Shown: in pieces, positions 1 through 7,979 of the stretch
Position numbering within the stretch: the first letter of the stretch is position 1
How the letters are laid out: the number at the start of each line of letters is the position of its first letter
From: JACOUT01 sp964580865
Lineage (GTDB): Bacteria; Myxococcota; UBA727; VGSZ01
NCBI GenBank assembly: GCA_964580865.1
Contig: CAZONM010000198.1
Coordinates: 1 to 10,688, forward strand
Reading direction: 5' to 3'
Length of the DNA: 10,688 nt
Notes under the pieces: model-generated
Seen by the model: only the letters and a program-made list of their open reading frames with translations
Databases searched by the model: none
What the model was told of the DNA's origin: nothing
Program-made: the position numbers and the translations under genes

Positions 1-333
1 TTCCACGGGCGCCAGCAGGGCCTCGTGGGGCACGAAGAGCGCGTCGAAGCGCGCCAGCGCGCGCGCGGGCGAGCTCGCGTCCACCACCAGGGCCACGTGC
101 GCGCGCGCGGGCGCCGCGCGCGGGTCGCACGCGGGGGTGAGGCCGTCGGCGTCGGGGAGCCAGAGCGCGACGTCGGCGCGCGGCGCGCCGTCCGGTGGTG
201 CCCCCAAGAGCTGCTGACGCACCTGCACGCCGTGCAGCGCCAGCGCGTCCGCCAGGCGCGCAGCCACGATCTCCGCCGCGGCGCGCCCTGGCGGCAAGAC
301 CAGGCGCAGCTTGGTGATCGGGCGGGCGGTCAT
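1..333 (-). CDS. Partial protein, N-terminal 111 residues, possible GT-B glycosyltransferase-like
   Basis: The reading frame is open from the ATG at 333 to the left edge, so only the first 111 codons are present. An in-frame TAA four codons upstream (343-345) fixes the start at 333 or later. Codon use is strongly G/C at third positions, as in the other genes here. The start of the protein has a beta strand, then PPG, then an amphipathic helix ending in HGVQV. This resembles the first Rossmann unit of GT-B glycosyltransferases, which often read 'LVLPPGG..E....LA.AL...GH.V'. A later FDALFVPHEALL segment also fits that fold, where 'yDaifvpS' is common. I see no diagnostic catalytic residue because the C-terminal half is missing. 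That the gene is real is well supported; the family is a weak inference. It diverges from the ECF sigma operon across a 476-bp gap. Confidence 0.7.
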   Translation of the reverse strand, partial: MTARPITKLRLVLPPGRAAAEIVAARLADALALHGVQVRQQLLGAPPDGAPRADVALWLPDADGLTPACDPRAAPARAHVALVVDASSPARALARFDALFVPHEALLAPVE

Positions 334-809
334 GAGCTCGGCTTAGCGCCTTCGCGGGCAATCAACCAGGCGCCGTCACGGCCGTGGCGCGCCGACGCGC
401 CTGACGATGCCGCCTGCCGTGCGCGGCGCGTTGCGACGAGGCGAGGGTTTCACGCGCACTGGTGCGCGACGGCAGCGCGCCGCCGTCCGATACCTCGAGA
501 CTCTCGCGGCCGTGGACCCCGCCTCGGCAGCGTCGATGTTCGCACCCGGCGTCGGTCCGGCTGGTTCCCGCAACGGCCTGCGGCCCAGGGGCATGACGAG
601 GGGGTGGGATCCGAGTACGTCGTCCCCCTGGAAAAGCGCGCGGCACCCTCCGCCCGAGACCCGCTGCTTCACCGTAGTCCGGCGCGACGCCAGACCCGGG
701 TCCGGATCCCCGTGAGGCACGGGCCTCCGCAATCCGCGCGATGTCGCGGTCGTGACGCCGTGAACAACCCAGGGGTGAAGGAACGAGCCGCTGCCGGCAA
801 TGATGGGAT
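334..809. other. Divergent intergenic region with no supported gene
   Basis: This 476-bp stretch lies between the minus-strand gene starting at 333 and the sigma factor gene at 810, so it should carry the promoters of both. Open frames exist on both strands (for example 407-715 plus), but they have more mixed third positions than the neighbouring genes and no family signature. Structures seen are a hairpin at 386-401 (GGCGCG, loop CCGA, CGCGCC) and a 10-bp palindrome GACCCGGGTC at 693-702. GGAAC at 780-784 resembles the -35 element typical of ECF promoters, but no matching -10 was found at the usual distance. The region could also hold a decayed gene, which I cannot demonstrate. Confidence 0.5.
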
Positions 810-1421
810 GTGGATCGCAACGCAACCCTCGCCAGCCCGTTCCCGCTCGCGCGCGCCTCATCGGCCGCGGCCGAGGCGGGTGCGACCCGCGAGGGCGCCG
901 CCGAGCCGGCGCTCGTGGACATCGGCACGCTCTTCGTGCTGCATGCGCCCTTCTTGATGCGCGTGGTCGAGCGCCTCACCGGCCCCGGCGACCACGTCGA
1001 GGACCTCGTGCAGGACGTCTTCATGGTGGCGCACCGGCGCCGAGAGCACCTGCGGGAAGGGTCCGAGCTGCGCGGCTGGCTCTACCGCGTGACCAGCAAC
1101 AAGGCGATGCAGTACCGCCGCACACGGTGGCGTCGTTTCCGCCTCGCGCGCGCCGTCGAGGCGGAGCCCGTGGGCGCGGGCCCCGCCGTCCCCGACCAGA
1201 TCGTCGCGCACCGGGAGCGTGGCCAGCGCATCCGCACGGCAGTGCTCGAGCTGCCCTTCCTGCATCGTGAGGTCTTCGTCTTGTTCGAGCTCGAGGGCCT
1301 CGACACGAGGGCGGTGGCGGCGCTGCTCGGCCTCCCCGAGGGTACGGTCTCCTCGCGCCTGTCGGCCGCGCGCAGGCTGTTTCGCGATCGATGGACCCGG
1401 ACCGAGGGAGGTGGACCATGA
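810..1421 (+). CDS. ECF-type RNA polymerase sigma factor (sigma-70 family)
   Basis: This is a group 4 (extracytoplasmic function) sigma factor that would direct RNA polymerase to a small regulon. Region 2 spans about residues 41-107, with the core-binding and -10 recognition helices around DHVEDLVQDVF (61-71) and RGWLYRVTSNKAMQYRR (88-104). Region 4 spans about 140-193, with the helix-turn-helix LDTRAVAALLGLPEGTVSSR (164-183) for -35 recognition. There is no sigma region 3, and at 203 residues the length is normal for ECF factors. The first ~35 residues are Ala-rich and not part of the fold. A GTG at 915 (codon 36) is an alternative start, and neither start has a good Shine-Dalgarno sequence. 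The stop codon overlaps the next start (ATGA at 1418-1421), implying translational coupling to a membrane protein, as in sigma/anti-sigma pairs. The family call is firm; the regulon and stimulus are unknown. Confidence 0.93.
   Translation: MDRNATLASPFPLARASSAAAEAGATREGAAEPALVDIGTLFVLHAPFLMRVVERLTGPGDHVEDLVQDVFMVAHRRREHLREGSELRGWLYRVTSNKAMQYRRTRWRRFRLARAVEAEPVGAGPAVPDQIVAHRERGQRIRTAVLELPFLHREVFVLFELEGLDTRAVAALLGLPEGTVSSRLSAARRLFRDRWTRTEGGGP
1407..1412 (+). promoter_or_regulatory. Shine-Dalgarno GGAGGT that decides the start of the membrane TPR gene
   Basis: A perfect GGAGGT lies 5 nt before the ATG at 1418. It selects 1418 over the in-frame upstream ATG at 1391, which is inside the sigma factor gene and lacks such a site. 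The chosen start gives an ATGA overlap with the sigma factor stop. Confidence 0.8.
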
Positions 1422-2308
1422 CCACCAAGACCGACGTCAGCTGCGCCGGCAGCGACGGCTCCGTGTTGTCACTCGAGGACGTGAGCGCCGAATCCAGCCT
1501 TCTGCGCTCGCACGATCTCCGGTCGCTCCACACGCGCCTCGAGGGCGCTCTCCGCCGGCGCGGCCAGCGGCAGGTGGCCGCCGCGTGGATCGTCGGCGCA
1601 GCGACCATCGCCGCCGCCGCGCTCGTCGCCCATCACGGCGAGGGCCACCGGCTGCCGCCGCCACCCTCCGTGACGCGAGCGACAGCCGCCGCAACCCAGG
1701 TGATTCCGATCCCGCCGGCACCGCCCGCCGCACCGTGCAGCCCAGGCGCGGCGGCCGCACCTGCCCTCGTCGTGGAGCCTCGCCCCCACGTCCCGGTGCG
1801 ACGTGCACCCGCCGGCGAGACCGCCACGCCAACCGTCGCGGCGCGCGAGGACGACGGGCGCGTCCTCATCGAGGGCTCGCGCTTGCGCGCTCAGCTGCGT
1901 CTGTACGACGAGGGACAGCGCGCCCTCGATGGCGGCGACCCAGGGCTCGCCCTCGCGCGCGTCGCGCACCTGCGCGAGCGCTACCCGAACGGACCGCTCG
2001 ACGTCGATGCCGCCATCCTCGGCGTACGGGCCTTGCGCGCCCTCGAGCGCTTCGATGAGGCCCGCAGCGCGCTCGCCGACGTCGAGCAGCACCCCTTTGC
2101 ATCGGAGAAGAGCGCCGTGCTCGCCGAGCTGCGCCTGCTCCTCGCGAGGCTCGAGCCACCGTCTCCGCCGCGCGACGTGAAGGCCGTCTCGAAGCTCGAC
2201 GACAACGTCGTCATCTCCCGGGAGCCGGACGGCTCGGTTCAGCCGGTTGAGGAGGGCGCGCGCCAAGAGGACCGCCAGACGCGCGTCATCGGCGTGGCGT
2301 CGCCGTGA
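1418..2308 (+). CDS. Single-pass membrane protein with periplasmic TPR-like domain, putative anti-sigma factor
   Basis: The 296-residue protein has a short cytoplasmic N-terminus (1-52) ending in the basic RRRGQRQ. One transmembrane helix follows at about 53-71 (AAAWIVGAATIAAAALVA), then a Pro/Ala-rich linker (about 80-145). A helical region at about 150-247 has TPR-like spacing: YDEGQRALDGGDPGLALARV, then AAILGVRALRALERFDEARS. The tail (248-296) is polar. The positive-inside rule places the TPR-like part in the periplasm. Translational coupling to the ECF gene suggests it holds or releases the sigma factor at the membrane. The N-terminus has no zinc anti-sigma HxxxCxxC motif and no clear FecR domain, so the anti-sigma role is inferred from position only. 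Similar ECF-plus-TPR membrane protein pairs are common in Myxococcota. Its stop overlaps the next gene (GTGA at 2305-2308). Confidence 0.85.
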   Translation: MTTKTDVSCAGSDGSVLSLEDVSAESSLLRSHDLRSLHTRLEGALRRRGQRQVAAAWIVGAATIAAAALVAHHGEGHRLPPPPSVTRATAAATQVIPIPPAPPAAPCSPGAAAAPALVVEPRPHVPVRRAPAGETATPTVAAREDDGRVLIEGSRLRAQLRLYDEGQRALDGGDPGLALARVAHLRERYPNGPLDVDAAILGVRALRALERFDEARSALADVEQHPFASEKSAVLAELRLLLARLEPPSPPRDVKAVSKLDDNVVISREPDGSVQPVEEGARQEDRQTRVIGVASP

Positions 2309-3246
2309 CGGCGCTCGTCGTCGCGCTGTTGACGAGCGGCGCACTGGAGGTGCGCGCCCCGCCCGGCTGCGTCGACCCGCTCGAGGTAGCGACGGCGCTC
2401 GACCAGATCGGCGGTATCGACGTGGCCGAGGTGGTGCGTGTGCAGGTGACGCCGCGGCTGGATGAGTACGCGCTCGTCGTCGACATCGCGCTCGCCCAAG
2501 CCGAGCCGCAGCACCGGGAGGTGCCGCTGCGCCCGAGGGAGTGCGGGGACGTCGCCGACCTGGTCGCGGTCCTGGTCCAGAACCAGCGCCGGGCCGCGCT
2601 GCAGGCGCGGCTCGCCGCCGCGCCCGAGAGCGACGTCGCGGGGGAGGAGGGCGCGTCGTCGCCGACAGCCGCGCCGTCCGCGACGGACCCGAGCACGCAG
2701 GGCTCGGCGGATCCGGGCACGGCGACGACGCCGCATGATCGGTCGCCCTGTGATGTGCCAGGGAAGTGCGCGGACTTCCGCCTCGGTCTCGCGTTGGGCG
2801 GCAGCTATCCGCTCGGCGGCCGTGGCGGCGTCGACCTCGCCTCGGACCTCACGCCCGACGTCACCGCGATTGCCGTCGCCGAGGCGTACGGCGGCATCGA
2901 GTCGCGCATGGGCGTAGCGGCGGGCATGGCATGGCGCACCCACGTCGCAGACGTCGCCGAGGTGTCGTTGCGCGGGCTTCTTGGCGCTGGCGTCGGCACG
3001 ACCACGGTTGCCGCGCAAGGCCTCGAGCACGTGGAGTGCGTGCCCGACGCGAGCGACAACGGCGCGCCGCGCCTGAAGCCGCGCACCGGCACCACGGTCG
3101 ACACCCGTTGGTACGTCGCGCCCACGGTCGCGGTGCGAGGGCGCGTTGGCTTCGTCCTCGCCGAGGCGGGCGTGACCTGGCACCTGAACGTCGACGTCAC
3201 GCCGGCCGTGTACCTCTCGATCGGTGTCGCGCTGTTCGGGAGCTGA
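2305..3246 (+). CDS. Exported hypothetical protein with possible outer-membrane barrel-like C-terminus
   Basis: The start is GTG at 2305, overlapping the preceding stop by 4 bp, which supports it as the third gene of the ECF operon. The 313-residue product opens with a short hydrophobic segment (about 2-14, ALVVALLTSGAL) that may be an export signal, although it lacks the usual positive charges. A small N-terminal domain (about 20-100) has Cys22 and Cys80, which could form a disulfide. A low-complexity linker rich in Ser, Ala, Pro, Asp and Thr (about 105-147) and a Cys149/Cys155 pair follow. The last ~155 residues alternate polar and hydrophobic positions with Gly-rich turns (GLALGGSYPLGG, VGFVLAEAGVTWHLN, YLSIGVALFGS), as in outer-membrane beta-barrels. 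I do not recognise a named family. With the sigma factor and the membrane TPR protein it may be a sensor or target in the envelope; this is inference. Confidence 0.82.
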   Translation: MTALVVALLTSGALEVRAPPGCVDPLEVATALDQIGGIDVAEVVRVQVTPRLDEYALVVDIALAQAEPQHREVPLRPRECGDVADLVAVLVQNQRRAALQARLAAAPESDVAGEEGASSPTAAPSATDPSTQGSADPGTATTPHDRSPCDVPGKCADFRLGLALGGSYPLGGRGGVDLASDLTPDVTAIAVAEAYGGIESRMGVAAGMAWRTHVADVAEVSLRGLLGAGVGTTTVAAQGLEHVECVPDASDNGAPRLKPRTGTTVDTRWYVAPTVAVRGRVGFVLAEAGVTWHLNVDVTPAVYLSIGVALFGS

Positions 3247-3259
3247 CGGACCACCGCGC

Positions 3260-3837
3260 TTGCGGCGAATTGGCCGTCTGCACACCAGCATCCCGACCAC
3301 ATCGCTCTCGCTCGTTCTCTGCGTCGCGCACGCGTCCGGCGCCTGGCACGTCAACGACGTGGCGGCCATCGAGGCGCGCATCCTCGGTGCGTGCCGCGGG
3401 GAGGCCATTGGCCCAAGTTGCGCGCTTGCGCTCGGCAACGAGGCGTCCCTCCGCCTCATCTTCGAGCGCTGGGCCGCGCGCAAGGTGACGCGCGCGCAGA
3501 CGCAGCAGTGCTCCTCGACGTCAACAGCAGTGATGCCCGCATGCGTGACGATGCCGGCGGCGCCTTCGACGTTTTGAGCACGTGCAGAGCGGACGACCCC
3601 GGCGCCCAGGAGGTGTCCCGCAGCCGAGAGCGCCTGGACGCGGATTGCGTCGAGGAGTGTGACCTGACGATCGCGGGATGCGGTAACGCGGAGGGCGAGT
3701 GCGACCCAATCGCCGTAAGCGTGTGCTTCGCCGCCCACGACGCCTGCCTTGCGGCGTGCCCAAGCTCAAGAGCGCGCGGCTCGTGGCGGCGCCGGTCGCA
3801 CGCCCCAGGGGTGACTACGGCGCCTTCGCCGCGTTGA
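3260..3837 (+). pseudogene. Cysteine-rich secreted protein with apparent frameshift (or sequencing error)
   Basis: Two overlapping frames together look like one gene. The upstream frame (TTG start at 3260, or GTG at 3224 overlapping the previous gene) encodes RRIGRLHTS, a hydrophobic core and AHASGA, a plausible signal peptide. It continues with a native-looking stretch through LRLIFERWAARKV and ends at a stop at 3575-3577. Native-looking coding then continues in the frame one base behind, from about 3482-3510. There the product has eight Cys residues in about 70, including DADCVEECDL, GCGNAEGEC, CFAAHDACLAAC, ending at 3837. Adding the two upstream Cys gives about ten, typical of a disulfide-stabilised exported protein. 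A single-base change near 3482-3510 would join the parts. The last 23 bp overlap the 3' end of the convergent GMC gene. Function is unknown. Whether it is a true pseudogene, an assembly error or two genes cannot be settled here. Confidence 0.5.
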
Positions 3838-5443
3838 CCTTCGCCAGAATCCCGTCGGCCACGCGCAGCGCGTTGGCCACGATGGTGAGCGTGCCCGGTG
3901 CCGTCATGCTCGACGGCAGGACCCCGCCGTCGGTGACGTAGAGGTTCTTCATGCCGTGCAGCGTGCCGTCCGGCGCCGTGACGCTGTCCTTCGCGTCGTT
4001 GCCGAAGCGCGTGGTGCCGCCCTGCAGGATGAGCGTCTCGCCGATGCCCACGCGGATGAACGCCTTCTCGGCGCCGAGGTCCTTCAAGATGGCCAGGCCG
4101 GTCTTGCCCAGGTGCTCGGCCACCTTCTTGTCGCGCGCGTGGTGCGCGTAGGTGAGGCGCGCCACGGGCAGGCCGTGCTGGTCCTTGGTGGTGGGGTCGA
4201 GGTCGACGTACGCGCCCGCGTGCGGGATCGACTCGCCGAACCCCTCGCACAGCATGGTGCGCCCTTGGGTGAACTGCTCCTTGATGCGGTCCTTCAGCGC
4301 GCGCCCCCACAGGGTGCCGCCGCCCTCGATGGCCAGGCGCTCGGCGCGGTGGATGGGGTTGTCGTGCTGCCACAGGAGATCGAGCATGCCGGCGCGATCG
4401 AGGCCCAGCGCCTTCTGCTCGTCGGGCTTGAGCGCGCCGCCCACCATGAGCGAGCGGTGGATGAACGGGCTGCCCGTCATCACCTCGGGCGATGTGGCCT
4501 TGGGGAACCAGCCGTTGACGTCGACATAGAGGGAGAACCACAGGTTCTTGCCCACGTTGCCGCCGGGGTTGAAACCCTCGCCCGACAACAGGAGCAGACG
4601 CGCGCTCTCGATGGCGCCGCAGGCCAGCACCACCGTGCCCGCCGTGACCGTCTCCTCGGCGCCGCCCTTCTCGAGGCGCTTCACGCGCACGCCGGAGACC
4701 CGATCGGGCGCGGACTTCTCGATCTTCGTGACCAGCGCCTCGGTCCACACCGTGAGCTTGCCGGTCTTCTCGCCGCGGCGCAGGTACGTCACCAGCGTGC
4801 TGCCGCGCGCGTCGTTGGGGCAGCCGTAGGAGGCGCACACCAGGCGATAGGCGCACGCCTGCCGATCGTCGTCGGGGCGGGCCTCGGTGAGGATGGCGCG
4901 GGGCGTGCGCTCGATGGGCAGGCCGAGCTTCTTGGCGGTGGCCTCGGCGCGAGCGGCCATCGGATGCTCGGCCAGCGCCGGGAGCTTGCCGCCGGCCACG
5001 CCCGAGACACCGACGTCGGCCTCGACCACGGGGTAGTACTTGGCGATGTCGTCGTAGGGCACGGCCCAGTCGATGGCGCTGTGATCGGTGGTGCCCTGCT
5101 CCTTCAACCGCGTGCCGAGCTTGGTGTCTTCCTTGCGTGCGCGCAGGAAGAAGCCGCTCATGTGGATGGTGCCGCCGCCGAGGATCGACGAGATCCAGCC
5201 ATCGGTGGTGGGGTTCGCCTTGGCCGCGGCGTCGCCGCGGCGCGTGTGCGGGTCGGTGAGGATCGACGGCACGAAGCGGTCGCGGCGGCACCACTCGATC
5301 TCGTCTCGGTCCTCGAACTGCGCCTTGGTGAAGCGCTTGCCACGCTCGAGGAGCAGCACGCGCATGCCCGCGGCGGCCAAGCGCTCGGCGACCGGCGCGC
5401 CCCCTGCCCCCGAGCCGATGACGATGACGTCCCAGGCGCTCAT
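3815..5443 (-). CDS. GMC-family FAD-dependent oxidoreductase, large subunit, variant active site
   Basis: This 542-residue flavoprotein resembles the GMC family (glucose-methanol-choline oxidoreductases). The N-terminal FAD-binding Rossmann motif is GSGAGG at 10-15, with the ribose-binding Glu at 33 (LLLERG). The second FAD motif is GGGTIHMSG at 89-97, and WAVPYDDIAKYY (126-137) is a typical family segment. A Cys-bearing stretch has C197, C203 and C208 (RLVCASYGCPNDARGS), reminiscent of the long-chain alcohol oxidase subgroup. ACGAIESARLLLLS and the C-terminal GMC signature (GTTRFG at 476-481, HGMKNLYVTDGG) complete the fold. In the usual family the catalytic pair is His in HxxGT and His or Asn about 43 residues later. 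Here those positions are Leu473 and Pro516. It has no export signal of its own and probably travels with the Tat-signal partner encoded just upstream (ATGA overlap at 5440-5443). The substrate is unknown. Confidence 0.92.
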   Translation of the reverse strand: MSAWDVIVIGSGAGGAPVAERLAAAGMRVLLLERGKRFTKAQFEDRDEIEWCRRDRFVPSILTDPHTRRGDAAAKANPTTDGWISSILGGGTIHMSGFFLRARKEDTKLGTRLKEQGTTDHSAIDWAVPYDDIAKYYPVVEADVGVSGVAGGKLPALAEHPMAARAEATAKKLGLPIERTPRAILTEARPDDDRQACAYRLVCASYGCPNDARGSTLVTYLRRGEKTGKLTVWTEALVTKIEKSAPDRVSGVRVKRLEKGGAEETVTAGTVVLACGAIESARLLLLSGEGFNPGGNVGKNLWFSLYVDVNGWFPKATSPEVMTGSPFIHRSLMVGGALKPDEQKALGLDRAGMLDLLWQHDNPIHRAERLAIEGGGTLWGRALKDRIKEQFTQGRTMLCEGFGESIPHAGAYVDLDPTTKDQHGLPVARLTYAHHARDKKVAEHLGKTGLAILKDLGAEKAFIRVGIGETLILQGGTTRFGNDAKDSVTAPDGTLHGMKNLYVTDGGVLPSSMTAPGTLTIVANALRVADGILAKVNAAKAP

Positions 5444-6027
5444 GGCGACCCCTGCCGGCCGGCCCAGTTGATGCCGCCGATGAACTTCCAGCCCACCTGG
5501 TCCTTGTTGCCGCCGTGGCGCGGGTCGCCCAGGAACGCCTCGAGGGTGAGCGCCAAGAGGATGCGCACGAAGGCCACGGGGGTGAAGCCCTTGGGCTTCA
5601 CCTCGCCCTTCACGAGGCGCGTGATGAGCGCGTCCTTCTTCGCGTCGTCGAGGTCAACGAACCACGCGCCGTGCTCCTTCTTGGCGGCGCGCGCCACCCA
5701 CACGGCGCCCCGCTGGGTCATCGACTTGATGGCCTTCATGCGCGGGTCGGCCAGCGCGTGGCGCAGGTAGGCATCGACGCCAGCCTCGCGTGCGCCCGGG
5801 CCGCTCTCGTCGGAGGGCAGCAGGCGCTCGCAGATGGCCACCAGGGTCGGCAGCACGTCGTCGAGCGACATCTGCCCGTCGCCGTCGCCGTCGCCGTCGG
5901 CGGTGCCGGCGTCCTTCGAGGACGAGGCGCCGGGCTCGGGCTCCTTGGGACAGGCGGTGATGAGCGCGCCACCGCCGAGCAGCGTGGCGCCGCCCAACAG
6001 CAGGCTTCGTCGGTCGAAGGCAGACAT
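5440..6027 (-). CDS. Gluconate 2-dehydrogenase subunit 3-like protein with Tat/lipoprotein signal
   Basis: The 195-residue protein starts with a twin-arginine type signal (DRRSLLLGG, Arg6-Arg7), a Gly-rich hydrophobic core and a lipobox LITAC with Cys26. It is probably exported folded and lipidated. A Ser/Asp linker contains a DGDGDGDG run, and residues 46-57 (DGDGDGQMSLDD) match the EF-hand calcium loop pattern. From about 55 the sequence resembles the gluconate 2-dehydrogenase subunit 3 family: LVAICERLLPSDESGPGAREAGVDAYLRHAL, then FVRILLALTLEAFLGDPRHGG and the C-terminal VGWKFIG. Such proteins are small partners of GMC-type dehydrogenases and are needed for their export and activity. The next gene, overlapping by 4 bp, encodes the GMC protein, which fits. 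The usual third partner, a membrane cytochrome c, is not in this window. No clear Shine-Dalgarno precedes the ATG. Confidence 0.88.
   Translation of the reverse strand: MSAFDRRSLLLGGATLLGGGALITACPKEPEPGASSSKDAGTADGDGDGDGQMSLDDVLPTLVAICERLLPSDESGPGAREAGVDAYLRHALADPRMKAIKSMTQRGAVWVARAAKKEHGAWFVDLDDAKKDALITRLVKGEVKPKGFTPVAFVRILLALTLEAFLGDPRHGGNKDQVGWKFIGGINWAGRQGSP
5878..5900 (+). repeat. Hexanucleotide tandem repeat (GTCGCC, about 3.8 copies)
   Basis: The run GTCGCCGTCGCCGTCGCC followed by GTCGG encodes, on the minus strand, the Gly/Asp alternation at about residues 44-51 of the subunit 3-like lipoprotein. Copy changes would be in frame, adding or removing Asp-Gly pairs, so length variation between strains is plausible. 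Confidence 0.8.
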
Positions 6028-6116
6028 GCCAGGCAGTATGCGGAAAGCCCCCCGCGGCGCGCAAGGCGCGCGGCCATGCCCTTGTTCGCCCGTCGAGCAG
6101 GCGATAAGCGAACCCC
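6028..6116. promoter_or_regulatory. Divergent intergenic region between subunit 3-like gene and ffh
   Basis: This 89-bp gap must carry promoter information for both divergent genes. An imperfect GC-rich dyad lies near 6051-6073 (GCGCGC arms around AAG). TTGTTC at 6082-6087 and GATAAG at 6103-6108 loosely resemble -35 and -10 elements for ffh, with spacing that is slightly short. No strong ribosome binding site precedes ffh. The assignment rests mainly on gene layout. Confidence 0.3.
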
Positions 6117-7694
<1,578 letters not shown>

Positions 7695-7700
7695 GCTGTT

Positions 7701-7757
7701 GGAGGGGCTGTCGCCAGCGCCTCCCCCGCGGCCGCCGGGGCCGCGAGCTTCGCTCGC
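7701..7757 (+). terminator. Tandem GC-rich hairpins after ffh, possible terminator without U-tract
   Basis: Three stem-loops follow the ffh stop within 65 bp. At 7701-7724, GGAGG and GCTG pair with CAGC and CCTCC around a TCGC loop with one G-G mismatch. At 7728-7744, GCGGCC and GGCCGC flank GCCGG. At 7743-7757, GCGAGC and GCTCGC flank TTC. No T-run follows any of them, so this is a structural barrier or mRNA-protecting element rather than a classical intrinsic terminator. In such GC-rich DNA some hairpins occur by chance. Confidence 0.4.
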
Positions 7758-7866
7758 TCGCCCAGGGCGGCCGTGCCGCGCACGCGGGCACAGCCCGACG
7801 CGGTGCCCCCACCCGCGAGCCTCCCTCGGGTCGGCGCTCAAGGAGCGGTGGCCGCGGCGAGCGCGA

Positions 7867-7905
7867 TCGGCGGGCGAGGCCAAGGCGCCGGGGCGGGCCC
7901 GCCGA
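7867..7905. repeat. Inverted repeat between convergent genes ffh and small lipoprotein
   Basis: TCGGCGGGC at 7867-7875 is a perfect inverted copy of GCCCGCCGA at 7897-7905, separated by 21 nt. The right arm overlaps a 12-bp palindrome, GGCGGGCCCGCC, at 7892-7903. A further hairpin lies at 7929-7945 (CGTCGG, loop CGGAC, CCGACG), about 34 nt past the stop of the minus-strand lipoprotein gene. These sit between two converging genes and may help end transcription in both directions, but neither has a U-tract. Confidence 0.35.
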
Positions 7906-7979
7906 CAAGCATGCTCAGCCGGACGTGTCGTCGGCGGACCCGACGCGGCAACGCCGGCATCGCCCGCCCAGCGCGCTCG

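Noticed and set aside
407..715. Possible plus-strand small gene in the divergent gap
   Set aside because: No ribosome binding site or family motif; third-position G/C is about 79 percent by hand count, lower than in the flanking genes, and the end is irregular.
768..778. CCCAGGGGTGA shared between 768-778 and about 3804-3814
   Set aside because: An 11-base match in a 10.7-kb GC-rich window with no extended similarity is likely chance, so it was not called as a repeat.
376..861. Possible minus-strand gene in the divergent gap
   Set aside because: It overlaps the sigma factor start, has no family signal, and its third-position pattern is less biased than the neighbouring genes.
2239..3738. 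A 499-codon minus-strand frame over the barrel-like gene
   Set aside because: Arg/Ala/His-rich shadow translation; the plus strand has coupled starts and coherent protein features.
3956..5770. A 604-codon plus-strand frame opposite the GMC gene
   Set aside because: Low-complexity translation with no recognisable motifs, while the minus strand encodes an unmistakable FAD oxidoreductase.
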